A stretch of DNA of 64,000 bases from Chitinibacter sp. FCG-7 (GCF_040047665.1 NZ_CP157355.1:2666001-2730000); one strand, 5' to 3'. Counted from the first letter of the stretch, positions 8,029-16,047 are shown. Numbers and translations are program-made. The notes: generated from the letters alone by a model not told the origin.

Positions 8029-8298
8029 ATGTTCTGAATTTGTGTTGATCGTTTTTAGCGCCTTCGGCGCGATGTTTTACAGTCGCAATCCGCGACGGGG
8101 ACTCACTTTTCTTGCCCCGCCAAGAAAAGTAAGCAAAAGAAGGCGGCCCCCGCCTGCGGCCCTCCGGGCTGCCCTCGGTCGGTTGCGAGCCAAACGGTAA
8201 AGCTGTTTGTCTCGCTCCACTTCCTCGGCGATGGGCGACAGGAGATTTGAAGCCCTAGATGCACCAGCGAGCCTCGGATCAACACGTATTGAGAACAT
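8029..8298 (-). repeat. MITE-like element, copy A (270 bp, terminal inverted repeats)
   Basis: This element has 22-bp ends matching at 19 positions in inverse orientation: ATGTTCT..AAT..GTGTTGATC at 8029-8050 and its complement at 8277-8298. The interior matches, in reverse, the copy at 34661-34944: AGCGCCTTCGGCGCGATGTT, the CTGCGGCCCTCCGGGC block, and CTCGCTCCACTTCCTCGGCG. A central stem ACTTTTCTTG/CAAGAAAAGT lies at 8105-8130. There is no transposase and no clear target duplication. It fills most of the gene-free interval between the phosphatase and sulfurtransferase genes. Confidence 0.8.
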
Positions 8299-8410
8299 CG
8301 CTGTTTATGATTGGCCGTATTCTGCAACTTTAGTGCTGCTGCCGTGGCTCTGCTCACGCAATAAGACCGGCATCACCACGGCCTGTGAGACTTAAAAAAT
8401 GGAGAAGGGA

Positions 8411-9244
8411 ATGGGTGTATTGATTGAAGTGGCCCAGGTACAGGCGCTGCTGGGGCAGGCCGATGTGGTACTTATCGATTGTCGACACGAGCTGGCCAAC
8501 CCCGATGCGGGCCGGGCTGCGTATTTGCAGAGCCATTTGCCCGGCGCGCATTTTGTTTCGCTTGACGATGATCTCTCTGGCCTTAAAACCGGGCGCAATG
8601 GCCGCCATCCCTTGCCCAATCCAGCCACTTTGGCGCTGAAACTGGGCGGTTTGGGCATTGGCCCGGCGACGCGCGTGATTGCTTATGACGCCAGTGGCGG
8701 CCCGTTTGCCGCCCGGCTGTGGTGGTTGCTGCGCTGGTTGGGGCATGATCAGGTGCAGGTGCTTAATGGCGGCTGGGCCGCGTGGCTGGCCGCAGGTGGT
8801 GAGCTGGAGAGCCGCATTGCGGCAATCGAGCCGCAGCACTTGCAGGTGCAATTGCAGTCGCAGCTGGCGGTGGGCGTTGATGAGGTTGAGGCCAATCTGG
8901 TGCAGCCGCAGTTTCAGCTGGTCGATGCCCGCTCGGCCGAGCGCTTTGTTGGCATCGGCGAGACGCTGGACCCCGTTGGCGGCCATATTCCGGGCGCAGC
9001 CAATCGTTTCTTTATGGATAATCTGAGCGATGGCCGCTTTAAACCTGCCGAACAATTGCAGCAGGAATGGGGGGTATTGCTCGGTGAGCTAAGCTCCGAG
9101 CAGCTTGTGCACCAATGCGGGAGTGGAGTAACGGCATGCCATAATCTGCTGGCACTGGAAAGTGCTGGCCTGACCGGCGGGCGGCTCTACCCCGGCTCGT
9201 GGAGCGAATGGTGCAGCGATCCGCGCCGCGCGCTGGCGGTGTAA
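8411..9244 (+). CDS. Thiosulfate/3-mercaptopyruvate sulfurtransferase (two rhodanese domains)
   Basis: The 277-residue protein has an inactive N-terminal rhodanese domain (LIDCRHEL, YLQSHLPGAHFVSLD, IAYDASGGPFAARLWW) and an active C-terminal domain. The C-terminal domain contains LVDARSAERFVG, GGHIPGAANRFF and the active loop CGSGVTACH near residue 235. The CGSGVTA loop is the mercaptopyruvate sulfurtransferase type, so SseA-like activity is likely. I chose ATG 8411, preceded by GGAGAAGGGA; an ATG at 8399 would place that site inside the gene. It is monocistronic, downstream of repeat copy A. Confidence 0.9.
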   Translation: MGVLIEVAQVQALLGQADVVLIDCRHELANPDAGRAAYLQSHLPGAHFVSLDDDLSGLKTGRNGRHPLPNPATLALKLGGLGIGPATRVIAYDASGGPFAARLWWLLRWLGHDQVQVLNGGWAAWLAAGGELESRIAAIEPQHLQVQLQSQLAVGVDEVEANLVQPQFQLVDARSAERFVGIGETLDPVGGHIPGAANRFFMDNLSDGRFKPAEQLQQEWGVLLGELSSEQLVHQCGSGVTACHNLLALESAGLTGGRLYPGSWSEWCSDPRRALAV

Positions 9245-9361
9245 AAGCCTTGCGCGCTTAGCACGTTGCCGAAGATCCACTGCTCGGCCCACATTGATCT
9301 GCTTCAAACCCCAATTTGATCGCTATAAATCAGAAAGCGATTAATGCAATCCGGGGTATTT

Positions 9362-10084
9362 ATGTTGCGAATCTGGGCAGGTTTGGGGATCTTGCTGTTC
9401 TCGGTGGCGGTGTGGGCCGGGCAGACATTGAACGTAGGCTATTTCGATTTGCCGCCGCATGCCCAGTTCCGTCAGGGGCAGCATACCGGCGCGGCGCTGG
9501 CCTATTTTGACTTAATCGCCAAGCAGATGGGCGTGAGCAAAGTGGTTTATACCCAGCTGCCCTTGTCGCGTTTACTGCAAGACCAGAGGATTGATCTGAT
9601 TCTCTATCTAGGCAAATCCGCCGAGCGCGAAAAACAGCTGCGTTTTAGCCGCCAGCCCTGGCTAAAAATGCAGGGAACGCTGACGGTGAAGGCCTCAGGG
9701 CCCATCCAGCGCATTCGCTCCCGTGATGATCTGGCGGGGCTCAGTATCGGTGTTTGGCAAGATGGCTATCGTTCGCTGTTGATTACGCAGTCCAGTGCGC
9801 AGCTTGATCTGATGGCGGGTGATGGCATTGTGGCGCGCAGCTTGCAAAAAGTCGCGCTGGGGCGAATGGACGCTTTTTATAGCCCGGAAGCCCTATCAGT
9901 CCAGCGCGAAATACAGCGGCTAGGGCTGGGCGAGCAGTTGCGGATAATTAATCTGCCCGAGCCCGCCGTCGAGCTATCCGCGGCATTTCGTCCTGCTGCG
10001 GCGCATTATTTGCCGAGCTATGAAGCGGCGGTGGCCAAAATGGCCCGCACGCTGCCGTACTCGCAGTTTCTTCGCACGCAGTAG
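9362..10084 (+). CDS. Periplasmic solute-binding protein (SBP_bac_3-like), orphan
   Basis: A 240-residue exported protein begins with the signal peptide MLRIWAGLGILLFSVAVWA, with cleavage before GQ. The mature part follows the amino-acid binding-protein type 3 fold: TLNVGYFDLPPHA, a helix, LILYLGKSAEREKQLRFS, then DDLAGLSIGVWQDGYRS and a second lobe with RMDAFYSPEALS. The ligand is unknown. An in-frame ATG at 9344 would add six residues. No ABC permease or ATPase gene is nearby, so it may serve a sensory role or a distant transporter. Confidence 0.8.
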   Translation: MLRIWAGLGILLFSVAVWAGQTLNVGYFDLPPHAQFRQGQHTGAALAYFDLIAKQMGVSKVVYTQLPLSRLLQDQRIDLILYLGKSAEREKQLRFSRQPWLKMQGTLTVKASGPIQRIRSRDDLAGLSIGVWQDGYRSLLITQSSAQLDLMAGDGIVARSLQKVALGRMDAFYSPEALSVQREIQRLGLGEQLRIINLPEPAVELSAAFRPAAAHYLPSYEAAVAKMARTLPYSQFLRTQ

Positions 10085-10146
10085 TGGCGGCTTGACAGTT
10101 TTTTAGGCCGCCAGCTGCTTTGCTGCAAGCTTGTGATGCCAAGGGG

Positions 10147-10419
10147 CTGTTGATGTTTAGTTTACAGTCGCGCTGGCGCGATTTTTCGATGAGGTAAGGC
10201 GTAGATCGCGCCGCATAGTGATTCTATGTCAGCTCTCTACAAGGCCGCGTCATCGAAAAAATCGCCCAGCCGGATGTTTTATGTCAAGGCTCGGTTTGGC
10301 TGCTTTTGGCCTGATGCTGCGTTACAAAGCGCTCACTTAGAATGACTAAGTCGCGCGCTTCGTGCCTTGCTTCAGGCCCAAATCAGCACAAACGCGATCT
10401 GCAAACCAAACATCAACAG
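10147..10419. repeat. 273-bp element with 21-bp terminal inverted repeats enclosing two long hairpins
   Basis: CTGTTGATGTTTaGTTTaC at 10147-10167 is repeated in inverse at 10399-10419 with 19 of 21 positions matching. Inside are two long imperfect palindromes. The first (10171-10271) has arms GATTTTTCGATGA/TCATCGAAAAAATC and apex CATAGTGATTCTATG. The second (about 10309-10388) has arms TTTGGCCTGA/TTCAGGCCCAAA and apex ACTTAGAATGACTAAGT. It has no coding potential and occupies the gene-free stretch before satP. Confidence 0.78.
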
Positions 10420-10555
10420 ACCCTAGCCTTGATATGAAGCAGCTTGCGCGTGTAAATATGCCCTTGCGGCCTTAAATATTGATCCGCGCCAAGTGCGACT
10501 AAGGGTTTTGCAGTATAGAATGCCGCTCCTTTTTCAGTTTTGCCAAGGACGCAAT

Positions 10556-11146
10556 ATGTCTGCTGCCACCACGCTCACCCTGCAAGATCAATCTGCCAAC
10601 CCTGCGCCACTGGGCCTGATGGGCTTTGGCATGACCACCGTCTTACTCAATCTGCATAATGCCGGTTTGTTCGAGCTCAATGCCATGATCCTGGCGATGG
10701 GGATTTTTTACGGTGGTTTGGCACAGGTGATTGCCGGCGTGCTGGAATCGAAGAAAAACAATACCTTCGGCATGACGGCATTTACGTCGTATGGCATGTT
10801 CTGGTTGACGCTGGTGGCCTTGATTGTGATGCCTCAGCTGGGTATTGCCACTAAAGCCAGTGAACATGCGATGGCCTGGTATTTACTGGTATGGGGTATT
10901 TTTACGGCCTTTCTGTTTGTTGGCACTTTGCGCATGAATTTCATTACCCAGTTTATTTTTGGCTCGCTCACGCTGCTGTTTGCCTTGCTGGCCATTGGCG
11001 ATTTCACTGGCAGTGCGGCGATTAAAACGATTGCTGGTTACGAAGGCATTATCTGCGGCGCAGCGGCGATTTATTCGGCGATGGGGCAGATTCTGAACGA
11101 GATTTATGGCCGTGAAGTATTGCCGCTGGGTGGTTCTAGCCATTAA
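10556..11146 (+). CDS. satP: Acetate/succinate uptake transporter (GPR1/FUN34/YaaH family)
   Basis: This 196-residue inner-membrane protein has six predicted hydrophobic helices. It carries the family signature NPAPLGLMGFGMTTVLLNLHNAG near residues 13-35, followed by FYGGLAQVIAGVLESKKNNTFG and TSYGMFWLTLV. E. coli SatP imports acetate and succinate with protons. I chose ATG 10556, with AAGGA upstream; the frame extends further 5' without a ribosome-binding site. It is a single gene ended by a terminator at 11170. Confidence 0.92.
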   Translation: MSAATTLTLQDQSANPAPLGLMGFGMTTVLLNLHNAGLFELNAMILAMGIFYGGLAQVIAGVLESKKNNTFGMTAFTSYGMFWLTLVALIVMPQLGIATKASEHAMAWYLLVWGIFTAFLFVGTLRMNFITQFIFGSLTLLFALLAIGDFTGSAAIKTIAGYEGIICGAAAIYSAMGQILNEIYGREVLPLGGSSH

Positions 11147-11169
11147 GTGAGATTGGCTGCATGGATGTA

Positions 11170-11199
11170 AAAACCCGCCAGATTGTGGCGGGTTTTTTT
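11170..11199 (+). terminator. Intrinsic terminator of satP
   Basis: AAACCCGCCA and TGGCGGGTTT form a 10-bp stem with loop GATTG, followed by a long T-run. It lies between satP and the convergent gene at 11216, and the A-tract on the other side may let it act both ways. Confidence 0.9.
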
Positions 11200-11215
11200 C
11201 GGCTATAGCGCAGGA

Positions 11216-12097
11216 TTAGTTGAGCCGGTTCCAGGTTTTGGTGGCGTTGTTGAAAAAGCCCGAGTCGCGGTAGGCTTTGTCGATCAGGCCTTTTTCGCGC
11301 AGCTTTTCCAGCCCCGCGTTTAATTGCTTAGCCGCTTGCGCGCCGTTCGGATCGGCTTTGCTCACCAGAAAGTGGCGGCTGCCTTGCAGCCCCACTTTCA
11401 CATTCTGGATGGGAACCAGTTTTTTGCCGCCGACATCCATCGATAAATCCGGCGTTGGCTGAAACGGCGCCAGCAGCACGTCGGCGCGTTTTTTGTTCAG
11501 CATCCCGACCATCGAATCCCAGCTTTGGGTTTTGAGTAGATTGGCAAACTTCAGGCTTTCCAGCGTGGCCACATCGGGTTTCCAGCTTTCGGCCACCACG
11601 GCGGTGAGCTTTTGCAGATCGGGCAGGGTACGGGTGAGCCGGGCGTCGGCATTATCGGCGGTGGTATAAAAACCGGCTTCAAATTCGCCTTGCCGGATCA
11701 CCGGCTCGGAAATATGCACTTTGTCGGCCAGCGGTTTCAGATCAATCAGCCAGGCGCTATTGCCGCCCATGGTGGCGCTGCCGGTGGTGATTTCCTTGAT
11801 AAAGCGGCTGTATGAGTCGCTGCTGTTGTCGACTTTAACAATCTTGATCGGCAATTCATTGCCGCCAGCCTTCAGTGCCTGCTGCACCAGCACCAGCTCG
11901 ACCACGTCGCGCCGCGAGCCGGGGCCGCCGTACTGGGTGAGCGTGAGCGGATCACGCTGGCCGATAAATTTCTGGTAATCATTAAATACGTCTTGCTGGG
12001 TCAGAATGGTAATGACTTTTTCGCTGGCCATGCTGTGACCCGACAGCGCCAATGCGCCAAAGGTCATGGAGAGCGCGAATTGTGAAATGAAGCGCAT
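11216..12097 (-). CDS. Exported periplasmic-binding-protein-like protein, orphan
   Basis: The 293-residue protein starts with a signal peptide (MRFISQFALSMTFGALALS, cleavage probably after SMA). The body has the look of a type 2 periplasmic binding protein: KVITILTQ, two lobes, KRADVLLAPFQPTPD, and LNAGLEKLREKGLIDKAYRD at the end, a stretch typical of SBP_bac_3 C-termini. I do not recognise the ligand. ATG 12097 is supported by GAGGAAACCACC directly upstream; the frame continues 93 bases further without support. It is convergent with satP and divergent from the peroxiredoxin gene. Confidence 0.75.
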   Translation of the reverse strand: MRFISQFALSMTFGALALSGHSMASEKVITILTQQDVFNDYQKFIGQRDPLTLTQYGGPGSRRDVVELVLVQQALKAGGNELPIKIVKVDNSSDSYSRFIKEITTGSATMGGNSAWLIDLKPLADKVHISEPVIRQGEFEAGFYTTADNADARLTRTLPDLQKLTAVVAESWKPDVATLESLKFANLLKTQSWDSMVGMLNKKRADVLLAPFQPTPDLSMDVGGKKLVPIQNVKVGLQGSRHFLVSKADPNGAQAAKQLNAGLEKLREKGLIDKAYRDSGFFNNATKTWNRLN

Positions 12098-12290
12098 GGT
12101 GGTTTCCTCGAAAAGTCGCAGTGGTTTGATCATGGCAAGTTGTAAGCCAAAAGGCAATGCCTGTTTTACCGCACTCAAAACCTGTGACAAAATCGGCCAA
12201 TTAGCGCATCAGGCCGACTTGATTTTAAAAGCCCATGCCCTGATATAGAGCAAATCATCCTGTTTTAATTAACCCACTAGGAGCATCTCC

Positions 12291-12896
12291 ATGGCTGTAC
12301 TCGTTGCTAAACAAGCCCCTGATTTTACCGCTGCTGCCGTACTTGGCTCAGGCGAGATCGTTGATAGCTACAACCTGAAAGCGGCTACCGCTGGCAAATA
12401 CGCGGTGATTTTCTTCTATCCGCTGGACTTCACTTTTGTTTGCCCATCTGAATTGATCGCTTTTGACAACCGTCTGGCCGAATTCAAAGCGCGCAACGTT
12501 GAAGTCATCGGCGTATCAATCGACAGCCAGTTCACGCACGCTGCATGGCGCAACACGCCAGTAGAAAAAGGCGGTATCGGCCAAGTGGGTTACACGCTGG
12601 TTGCCGACGTTAAACACGAAATCTGCCAGGCTTACGACGTTGAATTGTCTGATGCAGGCGTTGCGCTGCGCGGCTCTTTCCTGATCGACAAAAACGGCGT
12701 GGTACAACACCAAGTGGTGAACAATCTGCCACTGGGTCGTGATATCGACGAAATGCTGCGCGTGATCGATGCGCTGCAATTTACCGAAGAGCACGGCGAA
12801 GTGTGCCCGGCTGGCTGGAACAAAGGTAAAAAAGGCATGAAAGCCGACGCATCTGGCGTTGCAAGCTACCTGGCTGAACACGCAGAAGCGCTGTAA
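12291..12896 (+). CDS. 2-Cys peroxiredoxin (AhpC/Prx1 type)
   Basis: This 201-residue cytosolic thiol peroxidase reduces hydrogen peroxide, organic peroxides and peroxynitrite. The peroxidatic Cys51 is in FYPLDFTFVCPSE and the resolving Cys near residue 171 is in HGEVCPAGW. Other conserved parts are GVSIDSQFTHAAWRNTP and RGSFLIDKNGVVQH. The C-terminal tail after CPAGW is the length found in typical AhpC/Prx1 proteins. A good AGGAG lies upstream of the ATG. No ahpF is adjacent, so it may use thioredoxin. Confidence 0.94.
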   Translation: MAVLVAKQAPDFTAAAVLGSGEIVDSYNLKAATAGKYAVIFFYPLDFTFVCPSELIAFDNRLAEFKARNVEVIGVSIDSQFTHAAWRNTPVEKGGIGQVGYTLVADVKHEICQAYDVELSDAGVALRGSFLIDKNGVVQHQVVNNLPLGRDIDEMLRVIDALQFTEEHGEVCPAGWNKGKKGMKADASGVASYLAEHAEAL

Positions 12897-12924
12897 TTCG
12901 CTGGGTTTCACTGGCGTATGAAGG

Positions 12925-12950
12925 AAAAGCCCCGTTCGCGGGGCTTTTTT
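12925..12950 (+). terminator. Intrinsic terminator of the peroxiredoxin gene
   Basis: AAAAGCCCCG TTCG CGGGGCTTTTTT: a 10-bp stem with a UUCG tetraloop and a T-run, 29 bases after the stop. Confidence 0.93.
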
Positions 12951-13084
12951 ACGGCGGTAAGATATGTAAATCCGCCAAGATGTGTAAATCAATATGAACG
13001 CAGTGCTGATGGCCGCCTAATATTTTGTTCCCACGCCCCCCGCCCTCTCCCTGAGAGGGAGCCTCGCTGCGTGAGTGATGGATT

Positions 13085-13112
13085 GCCCTGTGATTCACAG
13101 GGCTTTTTTTTC
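13085..13112 (+). terminator. Second intrinsic terminator, without an evident gene of its own
   Basis: GCCCTGTGA T TCACAGGGC is a perfect 9-bp stem with almost no loop, followed by eight T. It lies 135 bases past the peroxiredoxin terminator and 45 bases before zapE. No reading frame is convincing in the interval between, which also holds a small CCCTCTCCCTGAGAGGG palindrome at about 13041. Confidence 0.7.
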
Positions 13113-13156
13113 GAGTTAACTTTATAATCGCGCAACTTGAATTACCGGATTGCCCC

Positions 13157-14308
13157 ATGTCGCAACACGTTATCGCCCCGCCACAATCAGGCGTCAGCCC
13201 GCTTACCTGGTATCGCTCGCTGCAATCGCAAGATGGATTTATCGCCGATGAATCGCAAGCGGCCGCCATCGGGCAGTTGGAAAACCTGTGGCAGGCGCTG
13301 GTGGTGTTCAAGCAAAAACGCAATCGTCTGTTTGGCAAAACACTATTACCCACGCCCGACTTGCCGCGTGGCCTGTATTTCTGGGGCGGTGTCGGTCGGG
13401 GCAAAAGTTTTCTGATGGACGCCTTTTACGCCGGGCTGCCGTATAAACGCAAAAAACGCCTGCATTTTCACCATTTCATGCAGGAAGTCCACCGCGAATT
13501 GCGCGCGCAGCAGGGCAGCGACGATCCGCTGGCCAAAGTCGCCGACAAATGGGCCAAGGCTGTGCGCGTACTGTGTTTCGACGAATTTCATGTTTCCGAC
13601 ATTGCCGACGCGATGATCCTCGGCCGGCTGATGGAGCAATTGTTCAATCGCGGCGTGGTCCTGGTGACGACGTCGAATTACCCGCCCGACGGGCTGTACC
13701 CCAATGGTCTGCAGCGCGCCAACTTCCTGCCGACAATTGAATTGCTCAAAGCCAAGCTTGAGGTGCTCAATGTCGATGGTGGGCAGGATTTCCGCTTGCG
13801 CACACTCACCGCCGCGCGCACCTATCTGCAGCCGAATAACGAAGCGACGATGGCCGAAATGGCAGAGCTGTTTGGCAAAATGGCCACCGGCAATGATCAG
13901 GATACGCACGTCATCATCGAAGGGCGCAAAGTCAAAGCGCGCCGCCGCGCCGGTGGTGCAATCTGGTTCGATTTTGCCGTGTTGTGCGGCGATGGCCGTG
14001 GCCAGGCCGATTATCTGGCGCTGGCGCAGGAATATCACAGCGTTTTCCTCTCCGGCCTGCCCAAGCTTAAACCCGAGCAAAGCAATCTGGCGCGCCGTTT
14101 TACCTGGCTGGTCGACGTGTTTTACGATCACCGCGTCAAACTGATTATCGCCGCCGACGTGCCGGTGGAAGAGGTGTATGTCTCCGGCCTGCAAGCGAGC
14201 GAATTTTTCCGCACCGCCAGCCGCCTGACCGAGATGCAATCGAAAGAATACCTAGCGCTGGCGCACCAGAGCGTCGAGCAGGAACAGGCCGGGCTGATCG
14301 AAACCTGA
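13157..14308 (+). CDS. zapE: Cell division ATPase ZapE (AFG1-like)
   Basis: The 383-residue P-loop ATPase shows Walker A GGVGRGKSF at 77-85, Walker B LCFDEFHVSD near 138-147, and the AFG1-family stretches HFHHFMQEVHREL, VVLVTTSNYPPDGLYPNGLQR and FLPTIELL. E. coli ZapE acts at the division ring under stress and is related to mitochondrial Afg1/LACE1. ATG 13157 starts MSQHVIAPPQ. It is monocistronic as far as can be seen. Confidence 0.93.
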   Translation: MSQHVIAPPQSGVSPLTWYRSLQSQDGFIADESQAAAIGQLENLWQALVVFKQKRNRLFGKTLLPTPDLPRGLYFWGGVGRGKSFLMDAFYAGLPYKRKKRLHFHHFMQEVHRELRAQQGSDDPLAKVADKWAKAVRVLCFDEFHVSDIADAMILGRLMEQLFNRGVVLVTTSNYPPDGLYPNGLQRANFLPTIELLKAKLEVLNVDGGQDFRLRTLTAARTYLQPNNEATMAEMAELFGKMATGNDQDTHVIIEGRKVKARRRAGGAIWFDFAVLCGDGRGQADYLALAQEYHSVFLSGLPKLKPEQSNLARRFTWLVDVFYDHRVKLIIAADVPVEEVYVSGLQASEFFRTASRLTEMQSKEYLALAHQSVEQEQAGLIET

Positions 14309-14371
14309 TTGGCCGAGCATCGCTGACTTTGTGGTATGGTTTTGCTTCCAAATCATATCAGGGAGCAGACC

Positions 14372-14687
14372 ATGGCCAAAGGCTACTGGATCGTCCGGCT
14401 CGACATCAGCAATGTCGAACCTTTTCAAGCGTATATCGCCGCAGATGTTTGATAAAGGCGCGGCGCTAGCCCAATACGGTGGTAGGTATCTGGCTAGAGC
14501 TGGCATCTACACTGTGCCAGAGGGCAATACCCGCTCTAGAAATACCATCGTCGAATTTCCCAGCTACCAAGCCGCCCTCGATTGTTACCACTCCGCCCCA
14601 TACCAAGCCGCCAAAACGCTGCGCGACGGCGCGTGTGAGATTGATCTGGTGATTGTGGAAGGGTACGACGGCGCGCAGCCGGGGTGA
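14372..14687 (+). pseudogene. DUF1330 family gene broken by a one-base frameshift
   Basis: From ATG 14372 (GGGAGCAGACC upstream) the frame reads MAKGYWIVRLDISNVEPFQA, then YIAADV and a TGA at 14450. The rest of the family (AQYGGRYLARAG, NTIVEFPSYQAALDCYHS, PYQAAKTLRDGA) continues one base out of register from 14445 to the stop at 14687. Together they make one ordinary DUF1330 protein of about 105 residues. The break is at GCAGATGTTTGAT, where an ATG in the second frame overlaps the first stop, so translational restart or a sequence error are alternatives to a dead gene. Confidence 0.8.
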
Positions 14688-14819
14688 TCGTTGCCTCAAT
14701 TGGCCAATAGCAACGAGTTCTGTTTTGTATACGCAAGAGCTTGCTAACAGTCTGTTCGATAGCTCACGCTTAATCATGCAGCAAATGGATTAGGCTTCAC
14801 AACCGCTTGGGAGTCAAAA

Positions 14820-15104
14820 GTGGACGTAAGTGAATTACTTGACCAAGTTACAGATTCAGAAACTTTCTTAGCTTTTGTTCGCGCTCTGGCCGCAGATCGT
14901 ACCGAGTCCGTGACTAAAGAGAAATCAAGCTGCAGTTATGCACCCGACCCCAACGGTTGGGAAAACACGAATATTGACTCCTTTTTAGAGGGCGCAATAT
15001 CGTGGGCTGAAGCTTCTAATTTTGGAGTTAAGCAAGGATTGTCGGAGAGCAACCCATGGCGACAATTTGCCGTGTTTCTGTATTGCGGCAAAATTTATGA
15101 ATAA
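14820..15104 (+). CDS. Small hypothetical protein, DUF7660-like
   Basis: The 94-residue acidic protein has SETFLAFVRALAADR, then a Gly/Trp segment NGWENTNIDSFLEGAISWAE, and WRQFAVFLYCGKIYE. This resembles the DUF7660 family of unknown function. The GTG start at 14820 has GGGAG 7 bases upstream. Its codons are more AT-rich than those of the neighbours, and it sits in a repeat-rich gap between the DUF1330 remnant and a GNAT gene, so acquisition by transfer is likely. No function can be given. Confidence 0.7.
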   Translation: MDVSELLDQVTDSETFLAFVRALAADRTESVTKEKSSCSYAPDPNGWENTNIDSFLEGAISWAEASNFGVKQGLSESNPWRQFAVFLYCGKIYE

Positions 15105-15134
15105 GGTTCTAAAAATTACTAAACCAGCATCGTA

Positions 15135-15207
15135 GCTCCGATTAGCGTAGCCTAATCGGAGGAATAACTAGCGTACGGATTACGCTGCGTTCATCGTAGC
15201 GACTACC
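15135..15207. repeat. Degenerate inverted-repeat element
   Basis: CCGATTA (about 15140) pairs with TAATCGG across GCGTAGCC. The whole left half GTAGCTCCGATTAGCGTAGC is repeated in inverse as CGCTGCGTTCATCGTAGC with about three quarters of positions matching. It resembles the widespread bacterial intergenic repeats built on the pattern GTAGCCCGGATTAGCG. No coding content. Confidence 0.5.
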
Positions 15208-15291
15208 CGCTTCGAGCTCTTAGCGATCCAAACACGCAGGCACACAATTTGCTGGCTCCAAGCTATCTCCTTAGCTCAATCGGACTAACCC

Positions 15292-15804
15292 ATGCGCATC
15301 ATCGTTGACGATCTCAGCCATCCCAAAGTCGCCGCATTATTGAATGAACACCTTGCGGGCATGTATGCCAGCTCGCCTGCCGAGTGCGTGTATGCGCTCG
15401 ATTTATCTGCGCTGCAAGCGCCGGAGATTACTTTTCTCACGGCGTGGGATGGCGATGAGCTGCTCGGTTGTGGTGCATTCAAATTGCTCGATGCACACCA
15501 TGCGGAGATTAAATCGATGCGCACGGCGGCGGGGCATTTGCGCAAGGGGGTGGCCCGGCAAATTCTGCGCGCGATTGAGCTGATGGCGGCCAAGCGGGGT
15601 GTGCGTCGGCTCAGTTTGGAGACTGGCACGGGTGATGCCTTTCTGGCCGCCCATCGCCTGTATCTGGATTTTGGCTTTCTGGATTGCGGCCCGTTTGCCG
15701 ATTACCGGCTAGACCCTTTTAGCCACTTTATGAGCAAACCATTGCCTGCCGTGCACCCTGCGCCTAAACGCCATATCTTGCCATTCCCTGCCGCTGGAGT
15801 TTGA
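15292..15804 (+). CDS. GNAT family N-acetyltransferase
   Basis: The 170-residue protein shows the GNAT core: TAWDGDELLGCGAFKLLD (strand 4 region), AEIKSMRTA, the acetyl-CoA loop in the form HLRKGVARQILRAIELMA, then GVRRLSLETG and YLDFGFLDCGPFADYRLDP. The acceptor substrate is unknown. The last 20 residues after FMSKPLP are Pro-rich and look like a non-conserved tail. It is a single gene followed by a run of structured repeats before cytX. Confidence 0.88.
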   Translation: MRIIVDDLSHPKVAALLNEHLAGMYASSPAECVYALDLSALQAPEITFLTAWDGDELLGCGAFKLLDAHHAEIKSMRTAAGHLRKGVARQILRAIELMAAKRGVRRLSLETGTGDAFLAAHRLYLDFGFLDCGPFADYRLDPFSHFMSKPLPAVHPAPKRHILPFPAAGV

Positions 15805-15875
15805 TCCAGATACAAAGCACTGCAATCAGCTGCAGGCGGGCATTTGGCCCGGTGTATGATGGGCGCTGTGTTGAC

Positions 15876-15918
15876 CGGGATGCCAAAAGCCCGGCAATCC
15901 GGGCCGTCTGGCATCCCG
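15876..15918. repeat. Nested hairpin downstream of the GNAT gene
   Basis: CGGGATGCCA (15876-15885) pairs perfectly with TGGCATCCCG (15909-15918). Inside, GCCCGG CAAT CCGGGC forms a second perfect stem. There is no T-run, so it is not a standard terminator. Confidence 0.7.
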
Positions 15919-15941
15919 CCAGATGGGCGCTAAGTACCCGT

Positions 15942-16025
15942 ACGAAAGTTTTATGGCAAGGCGTCGAAGCCGCAGGCAGTACTGAAGTACGACAAGGCGA
16001 GACAACGATGCAAGAAAACTTTTGT
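15942..16025. repeat. Long imperfect hairpin upstream of cytX
   Basis: ACGAAAGTTTTATGGCA pairs with TGCAAGAAAACTTTTGT. The middle holds GGCAAGGCGTCGAAGCCGC against GACAAGGCGAGACAACG, with apex GTACTGAAGTAC. It has the same architecture as the hairpins at 10171-10388 and 53887-53956: a long arm, AAGGC motifs and a tight palindromic apex. It ends 22 bases before the cytX start. Confidence 0.7.
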
Positions 16026-16047
16026 CTATCTACTTAAAGGGATTTTT

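Noticed and set aside
13346..14239. 297-codon minus-strand frame across zapE
   Set aside because: Fully antisense to zapE; its composition mirrors the codon use of that gene.
16026..16047. THI-box (TPP) riboswitch expected before cytX
   Set aside because: The CTGAGA and related core motifs are not seen anywhere between 15805 and 16047.
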